Assembly: GCF_003605125.1 (NCBI RefSeq)
Contig: NZ_QPQT01000002.1
Span: 62,001-126,000 of the forward strand
Source: Shewanella algidipiscicola
Lineage (GTDB): Bacteria > Pseudomonadota > Gammaproteobacteria > Enterobacterales > Shewanellaceae
Direction of reading: 5' to 3'
Length of the DNA stretch: 64,000 bases
In this document: positions 9,786 through 19,000 of the stretch, in pieces
Numbering within the stretch: position 1 is the first letter of the stretch
Layout of the letters: each line of letters begins with the position of its first letter
Notes under the pieces: generated by a model
Seen by the model: only the letters and a program-made list of their open reading frames with translations
What the model was told of the DNA's origin: nothing
Databases searched by the model: none
Translations under genes and position numbers: made by a program

Positions 9786-9998
9786 ATGAAACCAGGCATT
9801 CATCCTGATTATGCAGAAATCACTGCAACTTGTACTTGTGGCAACGTTATCAAAGTAAACTCAACTGCAGGTAAGCCACTGCATTTGGACGTATGTGGTG
9901 CATGTCACCCATTCTACACTGGTACCCAGAAAGTTATGGATACTGGCGGACGTATCGACAAGTTCAACAAGCGTTTCGGCGCTCTTGGCAAGAAGTAA
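9786..9998 (+). CDS. rpmE: 50S ribosomal protein L31, zinc-binding type
   Basis: A 70-residue L31, part of the bridge between the large and small ribosomal subunits. Sequence [20 protein letters not shown] carries Cys16 and Cys18; Cys37 and Cys40 follow in [12 protein letters not shown], giving the four-cysteine zinc site of the C+ type. The C-minus paralogue (RpmE2/YkgM) lacks these, so this is the zinc-replete form. A GAGGT ribosome-binding site precedes the ATG, and a strong terminator follows. In E. coli priA and rpmE are also neighbours. Confidence 0.98.
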   Translation: MKPGIHPDYAEITATCTCGNVIKVNSTAGKPLHLDVCGACHPFYTGTQKVMDTGGRIDKFNKRFGALGKK

Positions 9999-10021
9999 TT
10001 ATTACTTTTGCAATGAACGTG

Positions 10022-10050
10022 AAAAAAGGTGCCTTATGGCGCCTTTTTTG
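10022..10050 (+). terminator. rho-independent terminator of rpmE
   Basis: AAAAAAGGTGCC, a TTAT loop and GGCGCCTTTTTT form a 12-bp stem with one G-U pair, followed by T-rich sequence, 24 bases after the rpmE stop. Confidence 0.9.
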
Positions 10051-10227
10051 TTGCCTGCGGTGGGTGTTATTCAGGGCACATTATTGATTGTGGTGTAAGC
10101 GAAACCCTGACAGTATGTAAGCTAGATTTGATGTAACACAGCCTGTGTCAGTAACTATTTCACTGAATCATTATGCTAAAAGTTCAGGCTATCTAAGTAA
10201 GCCGCTAATCGAAGGATATGATTATAG

Positions 10228-11010
10228 ATGAGCAGATATAGCAGATACGTACTCACCTTATTCGGTTTATTACCCTGCTATTGTTTTGCAGCTCAGCCCA
10301 GTGTCTGTGTGCCCACCCACTTCGATGAGACCGTGACCCTCAGTTATGTGATTGATGGTGATACGTTAGTCCTCAGTGATGATCGCCGGGTGCGGCTTAT
10401 TGGCGTCGATGCACCAGAGATTGACTCGCAATATCCAGAGTTGTCCGAGCCGTTTGCCAATCAGGCGCGTCAGTTTGTACAGCAACAGCTTCAGGCCGGA
10501 CAAACGTTACAATTAGCGTTCGATCGCAAACGCTTAGATCCCCACGGTAGAACCTTAGCCTATGTTTTCACTCAAGCGGGTGAGCATTTACAAGAGCTGC
10601 TGCTGAATCATGGCTATGCTAAAAGTCGGGTGTATCACAATGATTACTTCTGGCAATGTTTCGAAGCATTAGAGCGCCGATCAAGAGCAACAAAACAGGG
10701 ATTATGGAGCCATCTTAGTTATCAACCGAAGCGAGTCGACCAACTTAACCGAGACGATTTGAACCGTTGGCGAGAGGTAGAGGGGACTGTGACCGGCTTT
10801 GAAAGAAAGGGGCAGTATTTATGGATCATTATCGATGAAAAATTTTACGTGGGCATACTTAGAGCAGAATCTGGTAAATTTAACAACATTTTGACCTTAG
10901 ATTTGCTGCAAAGCCGCGTAATTGTGCGCGGGGAGTTGTATTATTCCTACAAAAAATGGCAGATGATAAGTTATCATCCATCACAGATAAGTTTGCAAAA
11001 TGAGCCTTAG
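10228..11010 (+). CDS. secreted thermonuclease-like (SNase domain) protein
   Basis: A 260-residue protein with a signal peptide (residues 1-22, YVLTLFGLLPCYCFAA) followed by a staphylococcal nuclease (TNase) domain at about 33-165. Visible core motifs are VIDGDTLVLSDDRRVRLIGV with DAPEID directly after, the conserved FANQARQFVQQQLQ helix, and LDPHGRTLAYVF with the catalytic Arg. The IDGDT and DAPE acidic residues that bind calcium and the Arg residues are present, so it should be active as a periplasmic or secreted nuclease degrading DNA or RNA. Residues 180-258 form an extra C-terminal domain (GTVTGFERKGQYLWIIIDE through SRVIVRGELYYSYKKWQMIS) that looks like an OB-fold. It stands alone between rpmE and the malic enzyme gene. 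Confidence 0.85.
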   Translation: MSRYSRYVLTLFGLLPCYCFAAQPSVCVPTHFDETVTLSYVIDGDTLVLSDDRRVRLIGVDAPEIDSQYPELSEPFANQARQFVQQQLQAGQTLQLAFDRKRLDPHGRTLAYVFTQAGEHLQELLLNHGYAKSRVYHNDYFWQCFEALERRSRATKQGLWSHLSYQPKRVDQLNRDDLNRWREVEGTVTGFERKGQYLWIIIDEKFYVGILRAESGKFNNILTLDLLQSRVIVRGELYYSYKKWQMISYHPSQISLQNEP

Positions 11011-11189
11011 TTTGTTTAATGGCATAATAAACTGAAATTTTCTAATATCTTGTTTAAAAAGTGTGTTGATTCGAGTATCTTAGCCTCTAACGACGCTACA
11101 GCTTAGCTCTGTTTGACTCAGGCTGAGATAGTAGGGCGTTAAGACCTCACTCTAAGATTTAACTTGTCGCATTTTTCAGGATTATTAAG

Positions 11190-12437
11190 ATGGCCGATTT
11201 TCGTCAACAAGCCCTTGACTACCATGAGTTCCCCGTTCCAGGTAAAACTGCAGTTAGCCTGACCAAGCCCGCTGAAACCAGTATGGACTTGGCGCTGGCG
11301 TATAGCCCAGGTGTCGCGGAGCCTGTCCGTGAAATTGCAGCCAATCCTGATAACGCCTATCGCTATACCGCTAAAGGTAACACGGTTGCAGTGATCTCTA
11401 ACGGGACAGCCATTTTGGGTCTGGGTAACCTTGGTCCATTGGCATCTAAGCCTGTGATGGAAGGCAAGGCATTATTGTTCAAACATTTTGCCAATATCGA
11501 TGCGACAGATATCGAAGTAAAACATCGCACAACAGAAGAGTTTATCAACACGGTAGAGGCCATTGCCGATACTTTTGGTGGTATAAACCTTGAAGATATC
11601 AAGGCTCCTGAGTGTTTTGAAATTGAAAAGGCCCTGATCGAGCGTTGTAACGTACCGGTATTTCATGATGACCAGCACGGTACAGCCATAGTTACCGCGG
11701 CGGGGATGATCAACGCGCTTGAGATCCAAGGTAAAAAACTGGAAGAAGCGGTCTTTGTTTGTATGGGCGCCGGCGCTGCCGCGATTGCCTGTATGACCAT
11801 GCTCGTTAAGTGTGGCGTGCAGCGTGAAAACGTTTATATGCTCGACCGTAAAGGTGTTATCCACACTCGTCGTGAAGATATTAACGAGTACAAAGCTCTG
11901 TTTGCCAACAACACCGACAAACGTACCTTACAAGATGTGATCAAAGGTGCCGATGCGTTTTTAGGCCTATCTGGCCCTGATGTATTAACGGCTGACGATG
12001 TCTTGTTGATGGCCGATAAGCCGGTGATTTTTGCTTGTTCTAATCCTGATCCTGAGATTAGACCCGATCTTGCCCATGATGTGCGCAAAGATCTGATCAT
12101 GGGAACGGGCCGCAGTGATTATCCAAACCAAGTTAATAATGTCTTGTGTTTCCCGTTTATTTTCCGTGGTGCTCTCGATGTGCGCGCCTCACAAATTAAC
12201 GATGAAATGAAAATTGCAGCAGTGCATGCGATCGCGGCATTGGCAAAGGAGCCAGTCCCCGCCAGCGTATTGGCCGCTTATCCAGATGTATCAGAATTAA
12301 GATTTGGCCCTGAGTATGTCATTCCTAAACCCATGGATACACGTTTATTATCAAACGTGGCCAAGGCGGTAGCGCAAGCGGCTATCGACTCGGGCGTGGC
12401 GGCGATACAGACCTTGCCTGAACATTATATGGCGTAA
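11190..12437 (+). CDS. maeB: malic enzyme, short form without phosphotransacetylase domain
   Basis: Oxidatively decarboxylates malate to pyruvate with NAD(P). The 415 residues comprise an N-terminal malic domain (DYHEFPVPGKTAVSLTKPAE, LAYSPGVAEPVREIA, ILGLGNLGPLASKPVMEGKA, FHDDQHGTAIVTAAGM) and a C-terminal NAD(P)-binding domain with GAGAAAIACMTMLVKCG and FACSNPDPEI. It matches the first half of E. coli MaeB (759 residues) but lacks the C-terminal phosphotransacetylase-like domain, as in many small malic enzymes of this order. Coenzyme preference cannot be read from the sequence with certainty, so the symbol is by similarity. It is monocistronic, with its own terminator. Confidence 0.9.
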   Translation: MADFRQQALDYHEFPVPGKTAVSLTKPAETSMDLALAYSPGVAEPVREIAANPDNAYRYTAKGNTVAVISNGTAILGLGNLGPLASKPVMEGKALLFKHFANIDATDIEVKHRTTEEFINTVEAIADTFGGINLEDIKAPECFEIEKALIERCNVPVFHDDQHGTAIVTAAGMINALEIQGKKLEEAVFVCMGAGAAAIACMTMLVKCGVQRENVYMLDRKGVIHTRREDINEYKALFANNTDKRTLQDVIKGADAFLGLSGPDVLTADDVLLMADKPVIFACSNPDPEIRPDLAHDVRKDLIMGTGRSDYPNQVNNVLCFPFIFRGALDVRASQINDEMKIAAVHAIAALAKEPVPASVLAAYPDVSELRFGPEYVIPKPMDTRLLSNVAKAVAQAAIDSGVAAIQTLPEHYMA

Positions 12438-12458
12438 GCGATATCCCGCTGATTGATT

Positions 12459-12482
12459 AAGGGCCTGAGGGCCCTTTTTTAT
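12459..12482 (+). terminator. rho-independent terminator of the malic enzyme gene
   Basis: AAGGGCC at 12459-12465, loop TGAG, GGCCCTT at 12470-12476, then a run of T. It lies 22 bases after the stop codon. Confidence 0.88.
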
Positions 12483-12665
12483 TTGTGCCCAATAAGGTTT
12501 GTTTGTATGGTAATTAAGCTGATTTTGATTTTATCAGATCTACATTAGCCATTGGCTAACGACTGTAGATGAATCTTCGTCGCATTAATAAATTAACTAT
12601 TTAATTTTATTGGTATAAAGCCAATAGCAGCAAAAAAATATAACAATAATTCTGCAGGAAGCGAC

Positions 12666-14612
12666 ATGAAAGCAACTGTACTATTAACCAAAAAGCTCAC
12701 CGGTTTCTGGCTGCTATCGCTAGTGGCGATGGCTTTTATTTTTCTGCTGACCGCAGTGTTTAGTGTCATGCAACTGACCTATAAACAACAGCAACAGCAA
12801 GTTTCGCAACTCAGCGCTATTTTGTCTCAGCATCAAACGCCAGCGCAATTACAACAGCTCGATCTTTGGCTACCACAACTCTTGTGGGCCTATCAGGCAC
12901 AGCAGTTTGTGTTAACACGTCAAAATGACGTGCTTTACCGCTACGATAATCCTCTGCCAGAGCGGCGCGTTATTCGTTATGGGCGTGCCATCTTACCTGC
13001 TACGCCAATAACAAGTTTGTCGGCTACAAGCGATCAAGCAGAACTTAGGTTTGAGCTCAGTTTGCCCCGTCCGCTGCAATTCAATCAGATCAGTGGTTAT
13101 GGCGGGTTGATTTTGCTGCTAGGCTTAACGGCTATCGCGATCTTTGTGCGTTGGGGCTACCTCTGGTTAGCCCAACAACTTGAAGGCGTTGAAGATTTAG
13201 CTAAACGCAGCCATCTCATCTTATCTGGCGATTATGACAAGGCCTTGGCGGAACGTGGTCATGGGCGACCAAGGTTGATCAATCGTGCCTTGACACAGTT
13301 GCTGCTGGAGCTCGATGATGCGCAAAAACAGCGATCGCGTTTCGATCAAGTGATTCGCTCTAACACCTTTCTCGATCCCGCCACAGGCATAGGAAATCGG
13401 CTATTTTTGAAAAACCGTCTCGATGCGTTAAGTAACAACCAAGGGATGTTTGCTCCTGGGGTGCTGCTGTTATTAGAGATGGAAGATCTAGACCTATTAC
13501 AGCAAGAACACGATGAGTTAGCCGTTCAAGAGATGCTGAGCCACACCATTAATGATATTAATCAGTTGCTCAACAATTACGCCAACAGTATTTTTTCACG
13601 CCGCTCCTATAACCAGTTTGCCATTGTGGTTCCTCAAATCTCCTTGGCCGATGTCGAAAAGCTAGTGGCGAAATTGCTGAAAGTTTGTTTGGCACAGCCT
13701 CTGGAGGGATTGGTTAATCGTGATGATTTTTTCCACATTGGCGTGGCGTATTTCAAGGTCGGCGACAGTAAAGAACAGTTGATTGAAGAGGCGGAGATGG
13801 CGTTACGTGCGGCGCAATTTCAGGGCGCTAGCGGCTGGTTTATGTATGATAAAGGTGCTGTCGATGAAGAGTTTGCCCGAGGTTCGGTGCGTTGGCGCAG
13901 CTTTTTAGAGTATGCGCTAGTTAACAAGCGGGTGGTTATCTATTCACAAGCAGTGCTAGACAGTGATGGGGTAGAGCACCACAGAGAGGTGTCGAGTAGG
14001 CTACGAGACAGTAAGGGCAATTTGGTTCGTGCCACCCTGTTTTTACCTATGGCGATTAAGTGTGGCCTCACCCCTCAAATTGAGCGTCAGGTGATAGAGG
14101 CGGTATTATTTGATCTACTGGGTAGTAATCCTCAAAATACTCAGCGTTACAGTATTAATCTCAGTCTCGATACCCTGACCAGCCGCGCGTTTATTCGTTG
14201 GTTTAAAACCACCTTGCTCGAATACCGTAACCTGGCACCAAAACTGATTATTGAGGTCAATGAAGATATTGTGGTCAATAATATCGAGCAGTTAACCCCT
14301 ACGCTGAATATGATCAGTAAAATGGGCGCCAGCCTGTGTGTTGACCGAGTAGGACAACAGGTGGTGAGCATGCAATACATTACCAGCTGTAAATTCGATA
14401 TCATTAAATTGCACCGCTCTATTGTGCGACAAATTCATTTACGCCAAGAAAATCAACTTTTTGTAAGAAGCCTTATCGGTGGTTTGTATCGCTCTGAAGT
14501 GCAAGTGTTTGCCGAAGCAATAGAATCATTTGAAGAGTGGCAAACGCTCAAAATTCTCGGGGTCAGTGCCGGGCAGGGGAGCCTGTTTAGCGATCCGGTG
14601 CAAGAAATATGA
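12666..14612 (+). CDS. mshH: MshH/CsrD-type membrane protein with degenerate GGDEF and EAL domains
   Basis: A 648-residue inner-membrane regulator. Membrane segments at about 13-37 (FWLLSLVAMAFIFLLTAVFS) and 146-168 enclose a periplasmic sensor region; a HAMP-like stretch leads to a GGDEF-like domain (about 230-370) and an EAL-like domain (about 405-645). Both are catalytically degenerate: the GGDEF loop reads RRSYNQ near residue 312 and the EAL position reads YSQAVL near 424, so cyclic-di-GMP synthesis or hydrolysis is not expected. E. coli CsrD, the counterpart, promotes RNase E-dependent turnover of CsrB/C RNAs. It starts the MSHA locus as in Vibrio, where it is named mshH, but a 230-base gap separates it from mshI, so it may be transcribed separately. 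Confidence 0.9.
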   Translation: MKATVLLTKKLTGFWLLSLVAMAFIFLLTAVFSVMQLTYKQQQQQVSQLSAILSQHQTPAQLQQLDLWLPQLLWAYQAQQFVLTRQNDVLYRYDNPLPERRVIRYGRAILPATPITSLSATSDQAELRFELSLPRPLQFNQISGYGGLILLLGLTAIAIFVRWGYLWLAQQLEGVEDLAKRSHLILSGDYDKALAERGHGRPRLINRALTQLLLELDDAQKQRSRFDQVIRSNTFLDPATGIGNRLFLKNRLDALSNNQGMFAPGVLLLLEMEDLDLLQQEHDELAVQEMLSHTINDINQLLNNYANSIFSRRSYNQFAIVVPQISLADVEKLVAKLLKVCLAQPLEGLVNRDDFFHIGVAYFKVGDSKEQLIEEAEMALRAAQFQGASGWFMYDKGAVDEEFARGSVRWRSFLEYALVNKRVVIYSQAVLDSDGVEHHREVSSRLRDSKGNLVRATLFLPMAIKCGLTPQIERQVIEAVLFDLLGSNPQNTQRYSINLSLDTLTSRAFIRWFKTTLLEYRNLAPKLIIEVNEDIVVNNIEQLTPTLNMISKMGASLCVDRVGQQVVSMQYITSCKFDIIKLHRSIVRQIHLRQENQLFVRSLIGGLYRSEVQVFAEAIESFEEWQTLKILGVSAGQGSLFSDPVQEI

Positions 14613-14842
14613 TGCTAATAGCCAGCAGAGTCGCTTAAGTCAGGTATGCTAGAGCAAGGTAAAATTATAGCACTCGATGGCTATGGTTTTTTCTATAAAA
14701 TTAAGAAATTAGTCGTTACAATAACCACAGTATTTACGATGTTTTAAAACTGACCTTAGATTTAATATTGAGTTGTGATTAGATTATTCGGTGGTTTGGG
14801 TCATGTAACTCAGATTGAGTATAAAATAGTGGGCGTACCTTA

Positions 14843-15727
14843 ATGCAACAACGTTTTTTGAGTAAGCTGGCCTTTTGGCAAAAATCACATTCTAGCGCTA
14901 AGGTCGGTATCTATATTGATGCCGATGAGATCACGGCTTATCAGGGAGGAGAATCGCCTAGCTTGATAAAAATCCCCTTGATTAAACAAGATTGGCAGCT
15001 TGCCTTCGCGACGCTTGCTGCACAGATCTCGCGTGCCAACCTACACATAGTACTCAGCGATTGCTATTACCAATTGCTATTGGTCGACAAGCCACCAGTT
15101 GCGGATGAGGAGATGGGCCAAGCCCTATTGTGGTCAGTTAAAGATATGGTGGCCAAGCCTGTTAACGAGCTGCACTTAGATTATTTTGAAGCGCCACAAT
15201 CGCGAAGCAACAAGTTGACTGTGGTGGTGGTCGAGCGTGCCATGATCAGCGCGTTGGCGTTGGCCGCTAAGCAGCATGAGATCACTATTGCCGGGATCGG
15301 TATAGAAGAGATAGCTATCAGTAATTATCAAGTCAGTGACAGCCAAGCGAGACTAGTGTTGTGCCATACGCCCAACAGTGATTTGATGCTGGCCGTGATT
15401 AAGCAGGGGCAACTGTTTATGCAGCGCAGCGTCAGAGGCTTTAATCAGATCAATACAGTATCGGCGGCCGATCTGCGCTTAGAGATTGCCGATAACCTCA
15501 GTATCGAGCTGCAACGCTCGATGGATTATTTTGAAAGCCAATTCCGTCAAGCGCCGGTCGCCTCGATCGACCTGCTAATGGAGGGCGATCGTAATGAGTT
15601 AGCTCACCTGTTATCGGCAAACTTTGATCAAAAAGTCGAGGTGATCCCCTGTGAGCGCGTGGCAGACAAACTGGCTGAGTTTGCATATGCCGAGTTTAGC
15701 CGTAATGCTCAACCGGAGGAGGCGTAG
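14843..15727 (+). CDS. mshI: MSHA biogenesis protein MshI (PilM-like)
   Basis: A 294-residue cytoplasmic protein that opens the biogenesis part of the MSHA operon. Sequence KVGIYIDADEITAYQGG and the later LVLCHTPNSDLMLAVIKQGQ resemble the actin-like PilM fold, which forms the cytoplasmic part of the alignment subcomplex and contacts the assembly ATPase and PilN. No membrane segment is seen. Its stop codon is immediately followed by the ATG of mshI2, showing translational coupling. Assignment rests on order within the locus and on the PilM/PilN/PilO arrangement (mshI-mshI2-mshJ). Confidence 0.9.
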   Translation: MQQRFLSKLAFWQKSHSSAKVGIYIDADEITAYQGGESPSLIKIPLIKQDWQLAFATLAAQISRANLHIVLSDCYYQLLLVDKPPVADEEMGQALLWSVKDMVAKPVNELHLDYFEAPQSRSNKLTVVVVERAMISALALAAKQHEITIAGIGIEEIAISNYQVSDSQARLVLCHTPNSDLMLAVIKQGQLFMQRSVRGFNQINTVSAADLRLEIADNLSIELQRSMDYFESQFRQAPVASIDLLMEGDRNELAHLLSANFDQKVEVIPCERVADKLAEFAYAEFSRNAQPEEA

Positions 15728-16333
15728 ATGACGCAAAAACTCAGGGTTAACTTATTTCATCCCTCGCTGTTACCGCATCAATTACGGCTCTCTTTCACAC
15801 GTTTATGCCAAGTGACGTTAGTGTTGGCATGCTTGCTATTGCTCGCCAGTGGTATCACCTATTGGAGCGTCGACCATTTGCAACAGCAGCATGCGCAATT
15901 AAGTGGCCAAAAGGTAGACTACGACCGTCAAAAAGCGCAGTTAGAGCAGCAGATAGCCGCGCGCAGCGCGTCATCGAATTTGGTGGCTCGGGTGGATTTG
16001 GTGACCCAGCAGCTTGAGCTGAAACGCAAATTACTGGGAGAGCTCGGCCATGTGCAAGCGCTGACCAGTCACGGTTATTCCTCCTTATTAACTGACTTGG
16101 CTAGCGTAGCAGACAGTAGCACTTGGCTGACGCGAATTCAGGTTATGGAAAAACAATTTATATTTGAAGGCTACAGTAGCGCGCCGCAGGATGTGCCACG
16201 TTGGGTTGAGCGTCTAAAACGGGTCGACACCTTAAAAGGCCAAGCCTTTAGCACCTTGACCATCAATCGGGGTGAAGAAGAGCCGTTGTCATTTGTGCTT
16301 CGCAGTGAAGCCTCGAAGGAGCCGAACCAATGA
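15728..16333 (+). CDS. mshI2: MSHA biogenesis protein MshI2 (PilN-like)
   Basis: A 201-residue bitopic inner-membrane protein of the PilN family: short cytoplasmic N-terminus with RVNLFHPSLLPHQLRLSF, one membrane segment at about 29-47 (VTLVLACLLLLASGITYWSV), a coiled-coil region at about 50-95 (LQQQHAQLSGQKVDYDRQKA), and a periplasmic ferredoxin-like domain (LTRIQVMEKQFIFEGYSSAP). It should heterodimerise with MshJ and contact MshI by its cytoplasmic tip. Starts directly after the mshI stop; its stop overlaps the mshJ start by four bases. Confidence 0.9.
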   Translation: MTQKLRVNLFHPSLLPHQLRLSFTRLCQVTLVLACLLLLASGITYWSVDHLQQQHAQLSGQKVDYDRQKAQLEQQIAARSASSNLVARVDLVTQQLELKRKLLGELGHVQALTSHGYSSLLTDLASVADSSTWLTRIQVMEKQFIFEGYSSAPQDVPRWVERLKRVDTLKGQAFSTLTINRGEEEPLSFVLRSEASKEPNQ

Positions 16334-16980
16334 AGCCATTATGGTCCCAATGGGGGGCGCAGTTTAACCAACTCACCCAGCGCGAGCGGGTGATGATTGT
16401 AAGTGCCACGATTGCCATCATAGGTGTGCTACTCTATTTTCCATTAGAGTCATTATTACTCAAACGTGATGCACTGCAGCGGCAAGTGAGTACCCTAGCC
16501 TCTGAAAATAAGATATCAATACAACAAATTGATCTCTATCAGCAGCGATTAACCCAAGACCCCGACAAAGAATATCGGCAACGATTAACCACGTTAGAGC
16601 AACAACTGGCGGATATCGACCAACAGCTGTCGTTTCAGATGGTAGACATGGTGCCTGCCGAACATATGCCGGCGATGTTGAGCCGATTGCTGGGGCAGAT
16701 CAAAGGAGTGAAATTACACTCGTTCGATACACTCGCACCACAACCTTTACTGGCGGTAGCTGACAAAGATAAGCTGAATTTGTACAGCCATGGCATCAAA
16801 CTCACCTTTGTTGGCGACTATTTTTCCACCCTTAAATTTATTCAGGCGGTGGAAAATATGCCGAATAAGCTTTATTGGAAGCAGCTAGATTACACCGTTG
16901 ATGAATACCCGAAGGCCAATGTGGTTTTGGAGTTATACACCTTAAGTATCAATAAGGACTTTATCAGTGTTGCTAAATAA
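16330..16980 (+). CDS. mshJ: MSHA biogenesis protein MshJ (PilO-like)
   Basis: A 216-residue PilO-type protein: membrane segment at about 20-40 (RVMIVSATIAIIGVLLYFPL), coiled coil at about 48-100 (RQVSTLASENKISIQQIDLY, LTTLEQQLADIDQQLS) and a periplasmic domain. With MshI2 it forms the periplasmic alignment complex linking the platform to the secretin. ATGA overlap with mshI2 indicates translational coupling. Confidence 0.9.
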   Translation: MKPLWSQWGAQFNQLTQRERVMIVSATIAIIGVLLYFPLESLLLKRDALQRQVSTLASENKISIQQIDLYQQRLTQDPDKEYRQRLTTLEQQLADIDQQLSFQMVDMVPAEHMPAMLSRLLGQIKGVKLHSFDTLAPQPLLAVADKDKLNLYSHGIKLTFVGDYFSTLKFIQAVENMPNKLYWKQLDYTVDEYPKANVVLELYTLSINKDFISVAK

Positions 16981-16981
16981 G

Positions 16982-17308
16982 ATGAAATCTGGCTTGACCT
17001 TGTTGATCACTTGTGCCGGTATGCTGATCATCACGGTACAGGCGCAATCGTTACGGGATCCCACTCAACCTGGGGTCGGTGCAGTGTCGAACTCAGTCAG
17101 TCAGCAACAAGGTACTGACACGCTCAAATTAAACAGTGTATTGATATCGGATAACAGCGCGACAGCGATTTTTAATAACAAGATGTTCACCCTAGGTGAC
17201 CGGGTACAAGGGGTCAAAATAGTGCGCATTAATGCCAGCGGCGTGTGGTTAGCCGATGGCCGACACTTCACCTTGTACCAAGCCGTAACAGAGACTAAGG
17301 GACAATAA
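16982..17308 (+). CDS. mshK: MSHA biogenesis protein MshK (PilP-like)
   Basis: A small periplasmic protein (108 residues from the ATG at 16982) with a signal sequence MKSGLTLLITCAGMLIITVQ ending near AQA and the typical start SLRDPTQPGVG of the mature protein, shared with GspC/PilP-like HR domains. The remainder (LNSVLISDNSATAIFNNKMF, GDRVQGVKIVRINASGVWLA) is the beta-rich HR-like domain expected to bind the secretin. A GTG at 16967 is an alternative start that would overlap mshJ by 14 bases; neither has a strong ribosome-binding site. The stop codon abuts the mshL ATG. Confidence 0.85.
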   Translation: MKSGLTLLITCAGMLIITVQAQSLRDPTQPGVGAVSNSVSQQQGTDTLKLNSVLISDNSATAIFNNKMFTLGDRVQGVKIVRINASGVWLADGRHFTLYQAVTETKGQ

Positions 17309-18994
17309 ATGACCGCAGTAAGAACCATAACGCCATTACTGGTGCTGCTATTAGCGGCATGTCAGACAACGGACCGTCCGCAGCCTGTAGAAGCCAAATC
17401 GGCATTATCAAGCTCCATAGCTCAGCAGCAAGTTCAGGCGGAGATACCACCTGCAGCTAAGATGCCCGATTCTGTGCAGCGTGAGCTCGCTTCAGCGTCA
17501 ATGCTGGGCAGCGTGGCCCCCATGATGCCTCCAGAGCGGCGCTTTGATGTGTCTGCCAGTGATGTTGATGCAAAGGTGTTTTTCCCAAGCTTAGTGCAAG
17601 GCACGCCGCTGAGCGTGGCGGTACATCCTAATGTCAGTGGCTCGATTTCACTGTCACTAAAAGGGGTGACCCTGAGTGAAGCCTTGCAAGTCGTGGAAGA
17701 TATTTATGGTTATGAAGTAAGCCGTGATGGGCGTATTTTACGCGTCTATCCTGCGGGGATGCGCACCGAAACTTTCGCGCTCAATTACCTGCACATGGAG
17801 CGCAATGGCCTCTCACTAACCTCAGTCAACTCGGGGCGGATCTCCGATACCAATAATTCAAACAGCAATAGCAATAACAGCAGTAACAATAATAACGGTA
17901 ACTTGGGTTCCAATAACGATTCGAGCAATAACAGTAATAACAACAGTAACGACACCACCAATGGTACCTTTATCCGTTCGACCACCAAAAGTGATTTTTG
18001 GGGCGACTTGAAAGAGACCTTAGTGTCGATTGTTGGCGAGACTGGTAATGGTCGCCAAGTCGTTATTACCCCGCAAGCCGGCTTAGTGACGATTCGTGCC
18101 TTTCCTAATGAGTTGCGTCAGGTGAAAACCTTCTTGCAAACGGCCGAGAGTCACCTACAACGCCAAGTGATCCTAGAGGCCAAAATTTTAGAAGTGACCC
18201 TGTCGGACGACTATCAACAGGGGATCCAGTGGCAAAATGTCGTGGGTTCCGCTTTAGCCAATGGTAATACCAAGGTTAATTTTGGAACCTCGGCGGGCAC
18301 GTTTGGTGATCAGATCACCGCCGCTTTAGGAGGTGTGACCTCATTACAAATCACTGGCAGTGATTTTGCCAGTATGATCACACTGCTCGATACCCAAGGC
18401 GATGTCGATGTGCTCTCTAGCCCAAGGGTGACCGCCTCGAATAACCAAAAGGCGGTGATCAAAGTGGGTAGCGACGAGTATTTTGTCACCGACGTCTCTT
18501 CAACTACCGTGGCTGGCACTACGCCTGTGACCACCCCCGAGGTAGAATTGACGCCATTTTTCTCGGGTATCGCCTTGGATGTTACGCCGCAAATCGATGC
18601 CGAAGGTAATGTGCTGCTGCATATTCACCCCTCAGTTATCGATATTAAAGAGCAAAACAAATCCATTAAAATATCTAACAATACCCTAGAGCTGCCGCTG
18701 GCCAAAAGTGAGATCCGCGAGTCCGATACTGTGATTAAGGCCCGCACTGGTGATGTGGTGGTGATCGGTGGTTTGATGAAGAGTGAAACCCTTGAACTGG
18801 TCTCTAAAGTGCCATTGCTTGGGGATATTCCTTTTCTGGGTGAAGCCTTTACTAATCGGGTAAATTCTTTAAAGAAAACCGAGCTGGTGATTCTACTCAA
18901 ACCTACCGTAGTCGGTGCCGATACTTGGAAAGCTGAGCTTGAACGCTCAAAAGCCTTGCTCGACCGCTGGTATCCTGAGCCTGTAAAGGAGTAG
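17309..18994 (+). CDS. mshL: MshL, outer-membrane secretin of the MSHA pilus
   Basis: A 561-residue lipoprotein secretin forming the outer-membrane pore for the pilus. The signal peptide ends in lipobox LLAAC with Cys18. N-domains at about 80-160 (FPSLVQGTPLSVAVHPNVSG, LSEALQVVEDIYGYEV) are followed by a low-complexity Asn/Ser linker at about 181-222, then N1/N3-type repeats and the secretin core from about 285 (LEAKILEVTLSDDYQQGIQW, DVLSSPRVTASNNQKAVIKV, ARTGDVVVIGGLMKSE, VPLLGDIPFLGEAF). Family and order are clear. The Asn/Ser tract (17849-17972), coded by AAY/AGY codons, is unusual and is discussed as a finding. Confidence 0.96.
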   Translation: MTAVRTITPLLVLLLAACQTTDRPQPVEAKSALSSSIAQQQVQAEIPPAAKMPDSVQRELASASMLGSVAPMMPPERRFDVSASDVDAKVFFPSLVQGTPLSVAVHPNVSGSISLSLKGVTLSEALQVVEDIYGYEVSRDGRILRVYPAGMRTETFALNYLHMERNGLSLTSVNSGRISDTNNSNSNSNNSSNNNNGNLGSNNDSSNNSNNNSNDTTNGTFIRSTTKSDFWGDLKETLVSIVGETGNGRQVVITPQAGLVTIRAFPNELRQVKTFLQTAESHLQRQVILEAKILEVTLSDDYQQGIQWQNVVGSALANGNTKVNFGTSAGTFGDQITAALGGVTSLQITGSDFASMITLLDTQGDVDVLSSPRVTASNNQKAVIKVGSDEYFVTDVSSTTVAGTTPVTTPEVELTPFFSGIALDVTPQIDAEGNVLLHIHPSVIDIKEQNKSIKISNNTLELPLAKSEIRESDTVIKARTGDVVVIGGLMKSETLELVSKVPLLGDIPFLGEAFTNRVNSLKKTELVILLKPTVVGADTWKAELERSKALLDRWYPEPVKE

Positions 18995-19000
18995 CGTCAC

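Noticed and set aside
11472..11864. 130-codon frame on the minus strand
   Set aside because: Lies wholly inside the conserved malic enzyme gene, no ribosome-binding site and no family resemblance.
16967..16981. GTG start for mshK
   Set aside because: Would overlap mshJ by 14 bases with no better ribosome-binding site; ATG at 16982 gives a normal signal peptide.
17785..17988. Leu-rich frame on the minus strand inside mshL
   Set aside because: It is the antisense reading of the AAY/AGY Asn/Ser tract, which produces Leu codons; the sense frame is a conserved secretin.
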